Source: Azospirillum brasilense (GTDB lineage Bacteria > Pseudomonadota > Alphaproteobacteria > Azospirillales > Azospirillaceae). From it: a stretch of DNA of 64,000 nt. The first letter of the stretch is position 1. Each line of letters opens with the position of its first letter. The DNA lies in assembly GCF_007827815.1 (NCBI RefSeq), contig NZ_VITH01000005.1, positions 1-64,000 of the forward strand. The letters are read 5' to 3'. The position numbers and the translations under genes are program-made. Of the stretch, positions 1 through 8,488 are shown in pieces. Under the pieces are notes generated by a model, which saw nothing but the letters and a program-made list of their open reading frames with translations, was not told where the DNA came from and searched no databases.

Positions 1-176
1 TCTCTGGGGGACGTATCCGGTGTTAGCGTCCGTTTCCAGACGTTATCCCGAACCGAAAGGCAGGTTCCCACGTGTTACTCACCCGTGCGCCACTAGGGCC
101 GAAGCCCTCGTTCGACTTGCATGTGTTAGGCATGCCGCCAGCGTTCGTTCTGAGCCAGGATCAAACTCTCAGGTTC
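1..176 (-). rRNA. rrs: 16S ribosomal RNA, 5' end (partial)
   Basis: The reverse complement begins with the universal bacterial 16S start AGAGTTTGATCCTGGCTCAG and continues through the usual first helices and GTGAGTAACACGTGGGAAC. By E. coli numbering, position 8 lies at 169, so the mature 5' end is near 176. The gene runs off the left edge, so only about the first 176 nt of roughly 1.5 kb are present. The short V1 loop and the sequence style fit an alphaproteobacterium. The 23S and 5S genes would lie outside the window. Confidence 0.97.
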
Positions 177-670
177 AAGCTGGACAGCGGTCCGAAGACC
201 GCATCCACTTGACAGGGCCGCTCAACGCGACCTCACCCAAGCTTTCGAAACTGTTCGTCTCTTACTGCTTGACCGAGATGCTCAAGCGACCCGCGATGCC
301 AGTCCCCTCCGGAACCGGTCCGCGGCCAACGGTCAAAACCGCCGCCTGCGCATCCCTTCTCACAACACGGTATCAACGATATCCAAGATCCCGCGGCCCT
401 CAGGAGAACCGCTGCCCATCCTGCGCTGCGCTACCGGAGTTCGGTGCGGCGCGTCGGGGTGCTTTGTTTAGAAGATCCGAAGCGGTCTGTCAAGCCTTTG
501 TTTTTGCGCCGGCCGACTTTACTTCGTCTCGTCTTCGGCATTTCTGCCTTTTCCCTTCCGCCGTCGCGCTTCTCAGCGGCCCCGGCGTCGTGGGAGCCGG
601 GTTATAGGCGGGTTGGATTAGTCCGGCAAGAGCTTTTTTCTCCGCGACGCATTTTTTTCGCTGCAGCGCA
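177..670 (-). other. rRNA operon leader and upstream region, no protein gene
   Basis: These 494 bases separate the 16S start from the end of the PAP2 gene. They hold the probable rrn promoter (465-493) and about 280 nt of transcribed leader. I looked for a clear boxA antitermination motif and did not find a convincing one. The open frames here have no recognisable product and are probably chance. Confidence 0.7.
465..493 (-). promoter_or_regulatory. Probable rrn promoter (TTGACA-N17-TAAACA)
   Basis: On the minus strand a consensus -35 TTGACA (488-493) is separated by exactly 17 nt from TAAACA (465-470). A very GC-rich stretch follows, as expected for a stringently controlled rRNA discriminator. 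The start site would be near 458, giving a leader of about 280 nt before the mature 16S. Further tandem promoters could exist. The assignment rests on motif and position only. Confidence 0.7.
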
Positions 671-1375
671 TCACGAGCCAAGAAGGACGGTCATCGCCCC
701 CTCGACCAGCCGCCGGGCGTTGGCGAACAGGGTGGCCATCTGAAGGGTGACGAGGAAGGCCAGCCCGTAGACGATCCCCGGCTGCGTTTCCTGCCAGTCG
801 AGGACGCGGCGGGTCAGCCGCTCCGGCACGGGGACGGCCAGCACCGCCGCCATGATGAGGACACCGACCAGTCCACCCGCCAGGATGTCGGTTGGAAAAT
901 GGAGCCCGAGATAGACGCGCGGCAGGCAGATCACCACCAGCGTCCACAGGAAGGCGAAGGCCCCGACCAGCCGGTTCGACCACCACAGGGCCGCGGCCAG
1001 CGCGAAGAACAGCACGGCGTGGTCGCTGGGAAAGGAACTCCAGCCGTCGACCGCCCAGGCGTTCACATCATAAGGAACGACGAAGCCCAGTTCCGGATCA
1101 TGGACCGGGCGCAGGCGCATCGGCAGGAAGTTCTGCATCCCACGCCCGATGGCGATGGCCAGCAGCGCCCCGACGATGGTCCGCAAAGCGTAGAGGTCCG
1201 GCCCGATCAGCCGCCCGCTGCGCCGGGTCCAGCACCACCACAGCAGAGCCATCAGCACGCCGCCCTTCAGCAGGTCGCTCTGGGCGATGACGTAGATGGT
1301 CTTGTCCGCCGCCATGCTGGCGCGGCTGTAGCCGTTCAGCCAGCCGATGATGACGAGGTCGAATGCCGTGGTCAC
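671..1375 (-). CDS. PAP2-superfamily membrane phosphatase
   Basis: A 234-residue integral membrane protein of the type-2 phosphatidic acid phosphatase superfamily, whose members dephosphorylate lipid phosphates or undecaprenyl pyrophosphate at the membrane. The signature blocks are visible in order: an RP-containing block (PMRLRP), the central PSDH box (SFPSDHAVLFF) and the third block PRVYLGLHFPTD with catalytic His and Asp. Several hydrophobic segments surround them. I chose the GTG at 1375 because GGAGG stands 7 nt upstream; the frame extends 27 codons further but the extra residues are low-complexity. The substrate is not evident from the neighbours. It could serve peptidoglycan lipid-carrier recycling or phospholipid turnover. 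Confidence 0.85.
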   Translation of the reverse strand: MTTAFDLVIIGWLNGYSRASMAADKTIYVIAQSDLLKGGVLMALLWWCWTRRSGRLIGPDLYALRTIVGALLAIAIGRGMQNFLPMRLRPVHDPELGFVVPYDVNAWAVDGWSSFPSDHAVLFFALAAALWWSNRLVGAFAFLWTLVVICLPRVYLGLHFPTDILAGGLVGVLIMAAVLAVPVPERLTRRVLDWQETQPGIVYGLAFLVTLQMATLFANARRLVEGAMTVLLGS

Positions 1376-1488
1376 GCCGTTCCCTCCGTTCCGCCGAGCC
1401 GGCCGGCCCCTGGATGGCCGACCACTGGAAGCAAGGAACGGAAGGACAAGCCCCAAGGGAACGGGGTATCGGGCTTATCCCGGAAGCG

Positions 1489-1974
1489 TCAGCGCCGCTC
1501 GTACACGCGGTCGCCGCCCGCTCCACCGAACAGCACGACGTCGTAGGGGTCCTTCACCCCGGTTTCCATGCCCGGCGAGCCCTGCGGCATGCCGGGAACG
1601 GCAAGGCCGACCGCCGGCGGGCGTTCGCGCAGCAGCCGCTGCACGCTGTCGGCGGGCACATGGCCTTCCAACGCGTAACCGCCGACCAGGGCGGTGTGGC
1701 AGGACTGCAGCCGGGCGGGCACGCCGAGGCGCGTCTTGACCGGCTCCACATCGTCGACCTCCTGCACGGTCACCGGGAAGCCGGCGGCCCGCATGTGGTC
1801 CACCCAGCCGCCGCAGCAGCCGCAGGTCGACGACTTCCACACCATCACCTCCGGCTTGGCCGAGGAGAAGGCCGAGGCGGGCGAAGTGCCGGCCAGGCTG
1901 CGCACCGCGATGGCCAGGGCGCCCACCGTCAGGCTCGCCCCCATGGCCGTGAGAAACATCCGCCGATCCAACAT
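1489..1974 (-). CDS. DUF411 family protein, probably exported metal-binding protein
   Basis: A 161-residue protein with an N-terminal export signal (DRRMFLTAMG followed by a hydrophobic run to ASAFS) that resembles a twin-arginine signal. After it comes the DUF411 domain, with the conserved cysteine cluster STCGCCGGW, a histidine-cysteine element (LQSCHTALVGGY) and EGHVPAD. DUF411 proteins are often found with copper or other metal resistance genes and the domain resembles a thioredoxin-fold metal binder; no metal transporter is adjacent here. The start at the Met of MLDRRMF puts the signal at the extreme N-terminus; the frame is open 34 codons further upstream but that part looks non-coding. 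The C-terminus (DPYDVVLFGGAG) is family-typical. Confidence 0.82.
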   Translation of the reverse strand: MLDRRMFLTAMGASLTVGALAIAVRSLAGTSPASAFSSAKPEVMVWKSSTCGCCGGWVDHMRAAGFPVTVQEVDDVEPVKTRLGVPARLQSCHTALVGGYALEGHVPADSVQRLLRERPPAVGLAVPGMPQGSPGMETGVKDPYDVVLFGGAGGDRVYERR

Positions 1975-2275
1975 GCGCAACACCCGCTCCACAGACTTGC
2001 GGAAAGACGGCCCGCCGCCATCCCGTTTCAACGCAGTCTGCCGCCCGCCACCACCGCCCGCTTTGATCGCGGTCAAACGGTGCGCCGCGGACCGACGGTT
2101 GCGAAAGGACGAAATTCAATCCATAAGGACAACGAACCCGTTGCGCAGGGGAAGTTGCATCGGTTACCGCTGGATGACAGCAATCCGCAGGACAAACCCT
2201 GGCCGGCATCGCCGGGGAACCGGTTGTTGGCCGATGCAGGCCTGAAGGACGGGCAGGACGGGCGGAACGCACAGC

Positions 2276-3844
2276 ATGGGAACCGACCTTCTGTTCGCAG
2301 ACGACGATCTGCCGCCGCCGCCGGAAGACGATGCGGAGCCGTGGATCGTGCTGATCGCGGACGACGATCCGGAGGTTCACGCGGTCACCCGGCTGGCGCT
2401 GGGAGGCCTGCGCTACAAGGGGCGGCGCCTGTCGCTGGTCAGCGCCCTGTCGGCGGGCGAGGCCGCGGCCATCCTGCGCTGCACCCCCAACGTCGCCATC
2501 ATCCTGCTCGACGTGGTGATGGAGACGGACGACGCCGGGCTGCGGCTGGTCCGCACCATCCGCGAGGAGCTGAACAACCACGCCATCCGCATCATCCTGC
2601 GCACCGGCCAGCCCGGTCAGGCGCCGGAGGAGGACGTGGTCCTCGCCTACGATATCAACGACTACAAGTCCAAGGCGGAGCTGACGGCCAAGAAGCTGTT
2701 CACCTCCGTCGTCGCGGCCCTGCGCGCCTACGCCGACATCGTGGCGCTGGAGACCAACCGCCGCGGACTTCAACAGATCATCCAGTCCACCGACCGGCTG
2801 TTCGAGCTGCGCTGCATGCAGCAGTTCGCCGCCGGGGTGCTGACCCAGCTGTCCGCCTTCCTGCGGGTGAAGCCCGACGCCGTCCTGTGCGCCCAGCGCG
2901 GCGCCGCCGGGCGGCCGCTGCCGGACGGCGCCTTCTACGTGCTGGCCGGCGCCGGCTGCTACGCCGAGGCGGCCGGGCGGACGGCGTCACCGGCCGAGGC
3001 GGTGAGGCCGGGCGCGGCGATCCCGCCGGCCCTTGCCGGCCGCATCACCGACGCCTTCCGCAGCCGCCGCAGCCATTACGGCCCCAACGAGACGACCCTG
3101 TTCATCCGCGTGCCGGACGGGCACGAGGTGGCGGCCTGGATCCACACCGACCGCCCGCTGGACGACGTGGACCGCGCGCTGGTCGAGGTGTTCGCCTCCA
3201 AGATCGCCATCAGCTTCGCCAACGTCAGCCTGTACGAGCGGCTGCGCGAGGCCAACGAGACGCTGGAGGCCCGCGTCGCCGAGCGCACCCGCGCGCTGGA
3301 GGCGGCGAACGCCAAGCTGGAGCGGCTGGCCACCGTCGACCCGCTGACCGCCGTGTGGAACCGCCGGCATTTCCTGGACCTCGCCGCGGCGGAGCTGGGG
3401 CGGGCGCATCGCCACAGGCGGCGGCTCAGCGTCCTCCTGCTCGACCTCGACAACTTCAAGGCGGTCAACGACGGCCATGGCCACGCCGCCGGGGACGAGG
3501 CGCTGCGCACGGCGGTGATCCGCGCCCGCGAGGCCCTGCGCACCTCCGACCAGATCGCCCGCTTCGGCGGGGAGGAGTTCGTCGCCCTGCTGCCGGAGAC
3601 CGACCTTGGCGGGGCGCGCATCGTCGCCGAACGGGTGCGCGCCGCCATCGCCGGCAGCCCGGTGATGACCGACGGCCGGTCCATCCCCATCACCGCCAGC
3701 CTGGGCGTGGCCGAATGGCGCGCGGCGGAATCCTCCATCGAGCTGACGCTGCGCCGCGCCGACGCCGCGCTCTACGAGGCCAAGCTGGCCGGACGCAACC
3801 GCGTGTGCGTGGCCGACGATCCGGAAGCGCCGCCCCGCCCCTGA
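2276..3844 (+). CDS. Response regulator with GGDEF diguanylate cyclase output
   Basis: A 522-residue cytoplasmic signalling protein. Residues about 22-150 form a receiver domain with the acidic pocket (IADDD), phospho-acceptor Asp79 (IILLDVVME) and a Lys-containing KSK after NDY. The middle part (about 155-320) resembles the DUF3369 region found between receiver and output domains. A short coiled segment (ANETLEARVAERTRALEAAN) leads into a GGDEF domain with active-site GGEEF at 431-435 and a product-inhibition I-site RTSD at 422-425, correctly five residues upstream. It should therefore make cyclic di-GMP, be controlled by phosphorylation and be feedback-inhibited. No histidine kinase gene is adjacent, so the partner kinase is elsewhere. 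Confidence 0.92.
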   Translation: MGTDLLFADDDLPPPPEDDAEPWIVLIADDDPEVHAVTRLALGGLRYKGRRLSLVSALSAGEAAAILRCTPNVAIILLDVVMETDDAGLRLVRTIREELNNHAIRIILRTGQPGQAPEEDVVLAYDINDYKSKAELTAKKLFTSVVAALRAYADIVALETNRRGLQQIIQSTDRLFELRCMQQFAAGVLTQLSAFLRVKPDAVLCAQRGAAGRPLPDGAFYVLAGAGCYAEAAGRTASPAEAVRPGAAIPPALAGRITDAFRSRRSHYGPNETTLFIRVPDGHEVAAWIHTDRPLDDVDRALVEVFASKIAISFANVSLYERLREANETLEARVAERTRALEAANAKLERLATVDPLTAVWNRRHFLDLAAAELGRAHRHRRRLSVLLLDLDNFKAVNDGHGHAAGDEALRTAVIRAREALRTSDQIARFGGEEFVALLPETDLGGARIVAERVRAAIAGSPVMTDGRSIPITASLGVAEWRAAESSIELTLRRADAALYEAKLAGRNRVCVADDPEAPPRP

Positions 3845-3951
3845 TCCGCCATCGCGATCCCCGGCGCTGCTCGCAACAAAGCAACGCTTTTCCGGCGGTC
3901 CGCAAAGTGATCGCACACCGCCCGCATACGGATATTTCCCGGGCTTGAACA

Positions 3952-3965
3952 AAATTTGCAAATTT
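3952..3965. promoter_or_regulatory. AT-rich perfect palindrome, possible operator
   Basis: AAATTTGCAAATTT is a perfect 14-bp palindrome in otherwise GC-rich DNA, flanked by CTTGAA and TTCAAG-like arms. It lies 150 nt upstream of the membrane/coiled-coil gene pair at 4118-5294. It could be a repressor site or part of a promoter; the identity is unknown. Confidence 0.35.
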
Positions 3966-4117
3966 CAAGGGTTCTGCACTTTGGCGTTGCAGGGTCCAAG
4001 GGCGTGGATTACCGCTCAACCGGACTCGACATCATGAGACGGCGCAAGCGACGAGCGGAATTCGGTCCCGCTGCGGTCTCCTCCGAGGGCTCTGGGTTTC
4101 AGTTCAGGGTTTCAGCC

Positions 4118-4759
4118 ATGTGGCACGCGTACGTTCAGGCCCTGTTCCTGGCGCTTGCCTTGGCCGGGCTGGGGTTCGGCATCGGCAAGGCGGCGGTTCT
4201 GCTCGGCGAGCGCGCGATCGAGCGGCGGCTCGGCACCGGAAGCCTGCGCGACCTCCTTGCCCGCCGCGCCAAGATGGAAGCCGGGTTCGAGGCGCGCCGG
4301 ACGCAGCGCATCGCCGACCTGCGCAAGGCCGAGGGGGAGAGCGGCGAGGCCCTGCGGCGGCGCCAGTCGCTGGAACGGCGCCTGCGCGACCTTCAGAACC
4401 GCGGCGACGACCTCCTGCGGCTGATCGGCGAGGAGGTCGCCGGAACCCCCTGCTACATCGCACAGGTCGCGAACAAATACGTCGGCGGCGGCACCAACCA
4501 GCCGGCGCAGCACGCCTTCATCGACTCCGGCTGGGCGAGGCCCCAGACGGTCGAGGTGTGGGCGCGCACCATGCCGGTGGCCCGGGCGGAGATCGAGCGG
4601 CGCTACCCGCCCGCCTTCGGCTATGTGGTGTTGCGGATCCAGGAAGCGCCGCAAGCCTCCCCGGTCGCGGCCAACGCCGCGATCATGACCGGCGTTGCGG
4701 AAGCCGGCTACGGCGACTCCACGCTGGACGCCGCCCTCCCCTTGGCGAAAGCGAGCTGA
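4118..4759 (+). CDS. Membrane-anchored coiled-coil protein, function unknown
   Basis: A 213-residue protein I do not recognise. It has one N-terminal membrane segment (YVQALFLALALAGLGFGIG), a charged, probably coiled-coil region (about residues 45-110, rich in Arg, Glu and Ala) and a C-terminal globular domain. The end of that domain (VEVWARTMPVARAEIERRYP, then FGYVVLRIQ) matches the corresponding part of the next gene (FLVWGLDETKAREKTNARYP, then GFSILSVK), so the two are paralogues. The Met at 4118 places the membrane segment at the N-terminus; an upstream in-frame extension of 54 codons looks non-coding. The next gene starts 7 nt after the stop, so the two are probably co-transcribed. Confidence 0.75.
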   Translation: MWHAYVQALFLALALAGLGFGIGKAAVLLGERAIERRLGTGSLRDLLARRAKMEAGFEARRTQRIADLRKAEGESGEALRRRQSLERRLRDLQNRGDDLLRLIGEEVAGTPCYIAQVANKYVGGGTNQPAQHAFIDSGWARPQTVEVWARTMPVARAEIERRYPPAFGYVVLRIQEAPQASPVAANAAIMTGVAEAGYGDSTLDAALPLAKAS

Positions 4760-4766
4760 GGGCGCC

Positions 4767-5294
4767 ATGGCCCATCCGCCGATCCCCTATCTCTTCTCCG
4801 CGCTGGTCGGCGTGGCGACGGTGGCGGTCTCGCTTCTGTCGGCGCGGCGGCAGCTCCGGACGGCGGAGGACCGGATCGCCAGCGCCGCGGCCCGCCGGCA
4901 GGCCCAGGTGGAGCGCCTCAAACGCCTCGCCCGCGCCACGCTGGATCAGGCGCGGGAGCTGCGCGCGGCGCGGCGGCGCAAGGACTCCATCGACCTGGCC
5001 TGCGAGGATCTGGAGCGGCGGCTGGCGGCGGCGGGCGCGGTGGACCGGCGGGTCTATGTGCTGGACGATCGGCGCACCCCGGCGGACGCCGGATGGGTGG
5101 TGACGGTGGCCCACGCCGATTATGGCGCGCGGGTCACCGGCGGCCTGGAGAAGACGGCCCTGGAGCGCTGGAAGAGGGGACGCCGCTTTCTGGTCTGGGG
5201 ATTGGACGAGACGAAGGCGCGGGAGAAGACCAACGCCCGCTATCCCGTGCACAAAGGCTTCTCCATTCTTTCGGTGAAGCCTTACCTCGACTGA
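4767..5294 (+). CDS. Membrane-anchored coiled-coil protein, paralogue of preceding gene
   Basis: A 175-residue protein of unknown function with the same plan as its neighbour: an N-terminal hydrophobic segment (PYLFSALVGVATVAVSLL), a long basic/acidic helical region (about 25-95) and a C-terminal domain containing VVTVAHADYGA, FLVWGLDETKA and NARYPVHKGF. The conserved W-x(n)-VWx...A...RYP...G(Y/F) pattern is shared with the upstream gene. The start ATG follows GAGGG at a reasonable distance. A GGCTTCCCC-GTTT-GGGGGAGCC hairpin follows the stop but has no T-tract. The pair may form a hetero-oligomer in the inner membrane; that is inference only. Confidence 0.75.
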   Translation: MAHPPIPYLFSALVGVATVAVSLLSARRQLRTAEDRIASAAARRQAQVERLKRLARATLDQARELRAARRRKDSIDLACEDLERRLAAAGAVDRRVYVLDDRRTPADAGWVVTVAHADYGARVTGGLEKTALERWKRGRRFLVWGLDETKAREKTNARYPVHKGFSILSVKPYLD

Positions 5295-5431
5295 GGACCC
5301 GGACGGATAGGCTTCCCCGTTTGGGGGAGCCCCGGTGGCGGTCATCGGCCGGACGGACGGTTGCTGTCACCTCTTTTCGCTACCATGTCCTTCACAGTTG
5401 CGTCATTCTGATCGGGTCAAGCGGAGGAGCC

Positions 5432-5554
5432 ATGATGGATCTCGATCTGGTCGTGCTCGTTGGGGCGATGGCTGCGGCCCTCGCCGGTCTCGCTGCCGCC
5501 CGCCCGGCCATGAAGCCGGTGCGCGTGCGCAGCCGGAACCGCCGTCGGCGCTGA
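5432..5554 (+). CDS. 40-residue single-span membrane peptide
   Basis: A very short gene: Met-Met-Asp-Leu-Asp, one hydrophobic helix (VVLVGAMAAALAGLAAA) and a strongly basic tail (RVRSRNRRRR). It is preceded by a clear ribosome binding site GCGGAGGAG 5-8 nt before the ATG, which is the main reason to believe it. Charge distribution predicts a single membrane span with the basic end in the cytoplasm. It converges on pspC. Hairpins at 5562-5579 and 5601-5619 in the 71-nt gap may end both transcripts. No family is recognised. Confidence 0.55.
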   Translation: MMDLDLVVLVGAMAAALAGLAAARPAMKPVRVRSRNRRRR

Positions 5555-5625
5555 CCGCCCGGCGCCGCGGACGCGGCGCTGCGGTCAGGCGGCGGTTCGG
5601 CCCCGGAGGCGCTCCGGGGCTGCCG

Positions 5626-6027
5626 TCAGCGGTCCAGGTTGCGGATCGCGCGGTTGAGTTCGTACTCTTTGGAAGCGACGTGCGCTTCCAGATTTCCCAC
5701 GCGCTTTTCAAAATCGCGGAAGCGTTGCGTCAGGCCGGCCAGCGTGCGGTCGGGCTTGATCGATACGCCGCGCCAGAAGGCCTCCTCCTCCGAATTGCGG
5801 TAGACCGCCGGCGGCTTGACCGGCAGGACCAGCACCGCGATCACGTAGGCGAGGATCACCGGCGGCATGAAGAAGAACAGGCCGAGCACCAGGGCCAGCC
5901 GCACCAGTCCGGGCTTGAAGCCGAAGTAGTCGGCGATGCCGGCGCACACGCCCCCCACCACGCCACGCTGCGGATCGCGGAAGAGCCGGTGCGGGTTGGG
6001 CGAGTCGTAGGGCGAAGAACGGTCCAT
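5626..6027 (-). CDS. pspC: Phage shock protein C
   Basis: A 133-residue PspC-domain protein. The hallmark N-terminal block is clear (RLFRDPQRGVVGGVCAGIA followed by DYFG), then a membrane segment (LALVLGLFFFMPPVILAYVI) and a cytoplasmic coiled-coil tail (RFRDFEKRVGNLEAHVASKE). PspC with PspB senses inner-membrane stress and relieves PspA inhibition of PspF. It is the last gene of the probable psp operon transcribed leftwards from 7320. The start has GGGAG upstream. Confidence 0.92.
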   Translation of the reverse strand: MDRSSPYDSPNPHRLFRDPQRGVVGGVCAGIADYFGFKPGLVRLALVLGLFFFMPPVILAYVIAVLVLPVKPPAVYRNSEEEAFWRGVSIKPDRTLAGLTQRFRDFEKRVGNLEAHVASKEYELNRAIRNLDR

Positions 6028-6072
6028 CGTCGGGCTCCCGTCAGGTCGGAATGAGGGGGGAAGGCGGCCGGC

Positions 6073-6300
6073 TCACAGCTTGTCGCGCCAATTGGGCGAC
6101 TCCGCGTCGAGCACCCGTTCCAGCGCGTGGATGCGGCCCTCCAGGCGGTTCGAGATGTCCCACAGCTCGGCCAGGAGCTGCTCGTCCTGGGCCGACAGCC
6201 CGCGCTGCCCACGCCATTTGGTGATGTAGTGGAAGATGATCCAAAGCGGTGCCACCACGGTCATGAAGAGCACCGCGAGGACGAAGCTGAAACCGCTCAT
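6073..6300 (-). CDS. pspB: Phage shock protein B
   Basis: A 75-residue PspB: an N-terminal membrane segment (FVLAVLFMTVVAPLWIIFHY) followed by a short cytoplasmic helical domain (DEQLLAELWDISNRLEGRI) ending in ALERVLDAESPNWRDKL, the usual PspB tail. Length matches the family. It works with PspC as the membrane signal transducer of the phage-shock response. It lies 45 nt upstream of pspC. It is separated from pspA by 125 nt that contain a palindromic repeat (6332-6361), which could attenuate transcription or shape mRNA stability between pspA and pspBC. Confidence 0.92.
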   Translation of the reverse strand: MSGFSFVLAVLFMTVVAPLWIIFHYITKWRGQRGLSAQDEQLLAELWDISNRLEGRIHALERVLDAESPNWRDKL

Positions 6301-6331
6301 CGGGGGACGGCCTTTCTTTTTGTTTGGGAAA

Positions 6332-6361
6332 CCCCTCTCCCGCGCACCGGCGGGAGAGGGG
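6332..6361. repeat. Palindromic intergenic repeat between pspA and pspB
   Basis: CCCCTCTCCCG and CGGGAGAGGGG form a near-perfect 11-bp inverted repeat with an 8-nt loop. It belongs to the CCCTCTCCC/GGGAGAGGG family seen at many intergenic sites in the window. Here it is inside an operon and has no T-tract, so it would act as a partial terminator or mRNA-processing structure rather than a full stop. Confidence 0.75.
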
Positions 6362-6425
6362 ACTCAACGCCAACCCCACCGTCGGAAAGGACGGAGCCTG
6401 GGTTGGCGCCGGCACCGGTGCGGGA

Positions 6426-7097
6426 TCAGCTTCCCCGGCGCGCGGCGACGCGGGCCTTCAGCGCGGCCAGCTCGTCCTGGACCTTCTTGTCGGCCTCCAG
6501 CTCGGCGATCTCCTCGGTCAGCGTCTTGGTGCGGCCGACGTCGTAGGCCTCCACGCGGCCTTCCAGCTCGTCGAGGTTGCGCTCCACCTGCTCGAAGCGG
6601 GAGAAGGCGTCGTTGATCCGCTCGTCGTGCAGGGTGGAGCGGACGCGCACGCGGTTGGCCGCCGTCTTGGTGCGGGCGACCAGCGCCTTCTCGCGGTTCT
6701 TGGCGTCGGTCAGCTTGGCCTGGAGACGGCCGATGTCCTCGTTGGACTTGGACAGCGCCTCCTCGACCTGGGCCAGTTGGGCGGTCAGGACGTCCGCCTC
6801 CTCGGCGGCGCGCGACTTGGCCAGCAGCGCCTGCTTGGCGAGATCCTCGCGGTCGTGGGTCAGGGCGGTCTCGGCCTTGCGGTCCCAGGAGTCGCGCTCG
6901 CGGTGCAGGTCGGCGATGCGGCGCTCGATCTCCTTGCGCTCGGCGATGATCTTCACCGTGGAGGAGCGCACCTCGACCAGCGTGTCCTCCATCTCCTGGA
7001 TGATCAGACGGATCAGCTTCTCCGGGTCCTCCGCGCGGTCGAGCAGGGAGTTGAGGTTGGACTGCACGATGTCGGTCAGGCGCGAAAAGATGCTCAT
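6426..7097 (-). CDS. pspA: Phage shock protein A
   Basis: A 223-residue PspA/IM30-family protein, almost entirely helical and coiled-coil. The N-terminus MSIFSRLTDIVQSNLNSLLD is the amphipathic membrane-contact helix typical of the family, followed by EDPEKLIRLIIQEMEDTLVE. Length matches E. coli PspA (222 residues). PspA binds and inhibits PspF when the membrane is intact and forms membrane-repair scaffolds when it is stressed. It lies 46 nt after a 48-codon ORF in the operon driven by the sigma-54 promoter at 7320-7334. Confidence 0.96.
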   Translation of the reverse strand: MSIFSRLTDIVQSNLNSLLDRAEDPEKLIRLIIQEMEDTLVEVRSSTVKIIAERKEIERRIADLHRERDSWDRKAETALTHDREDLAKQALLAKSRAAEEADVLTAQLAQVEEALSKSNEDIGRLQAKLTDAKNREKALVARTKTAANRVRVRSTLHDERINDAFSRFEQVERNLDELEGRVEAYDVGRTKTLTEEIAELEADKKVQDELAALKARVAARRGS

Positions 7098-7143
7098 GGG
7101 GATGTGTCCGTTCTTGGTCGCTTTGGGTCGGGCGTCGGTTGCG

Positions 7144-7290
7144 TCAGCCGAGGATCGTGGCGATCAGCAGGCCGGCGGCGAAGAACGCCCAGCTCTCGGT
7201 GGGGCGGCTGGTCAGGTAGGTCCGGATGCGCGCGGCCAGCGGACGGGCCTCGCGGGTGTAGCGGCGGTGGTAGTCGCTGTAGTGGCTCAT
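7144..7290 (-). CDS. 48-residue psp-operon leader protein, one membrane span
   Basis: First gene after the sigma-54 promoter. The product starts MSHYSDYHRRYTREARPLAA and ends in a hydrophobic helix (SWAFFAAGLLIATILG). AGGAGACC stands 5-8 nt before the ATG, so translation is likely. The position recalls small accessory psp genes such as pspD or pspG of enterobacteria, but I see no sequence similarity to them. It would be made together with PspA, PspB and PspC under membrane stress. Confidence 0.65.
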   Translation of the reverse strand: MSHYSDYHRRYTREARPLAARIRTYLTSRPTESWAFFAAGLLIATILG

Positions 7291-7319
7291 GCGGGTCTCC
7301 TTGTTTGGTTCCCATCTTC

Positions 7320-7334
7320 GCAATGGCCGTGCCA
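7320..7334 (-). promoter_or_regulatory. Sigma-54 promoter of the psp operon
   Basis: On the minus strand TGGCACGGCCATTGC matches the -24/-12 consensus TGGCACG-N4-TTGC at every defined position. Transcription would start near 7308 and reach the 48-codon ORF at 7290 after about 18 nt. The divergent gene encodes PspF, the enhancer-binding activator, so PspF sites should lie in the remaining roughly 110 nt between promoter and pspF. Confidence 0.88.
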
Positions 7335-7454
7335 ACGCCGGAAACTCCGGCAAAGCCTTGGATTTCCTGGAGAGGGTGGACGTCGGCCGGGCTTGGAGCA
7401 TCGCCCTTTCCGCGATAGAATGAGGAAATTCACGAACTCTTCGCCTTTTTGACC

Positions 7455-8456
<1,002 letters not shown>

Positions 8457-8462
8457 CCTTGC

Positions 8463-8485
8463 CCCTCTCCCGCCCCGGGAGAGGG
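8463..8485. terminator. Palindromic repeat between convergent genes, probable bidirectional terminator
   Basis: CCCTCTCCC-GCCCC-GGGAGAGGG, a perfect 9-bp stem with a 5-nt loop, fills the 32-nt gap between the 3' ends of pspF and the minus-strand PHA-region gene. There is no T-tract. It is a member of the dispersed repeat family and probably limits read-through in both directions. Confidence 0.6.
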
Positions 8486-8488
8486 ACT

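Noticed and set aside
177..464. boxA antitermination site in the rRNA leader
   Set aside because: No segment matched TGCTCTTTGACA-like sequence well enough on the minus strand.
1363..3948. An 861-codon open frame on the plus strand
   Set aside because: It runs through and antisense to the PAP2, DUF411 and diguanylate cyclase genes. Its translation is Arg/Pro/Gly-rich without any domain, a usual result of high GC at third codon positions.
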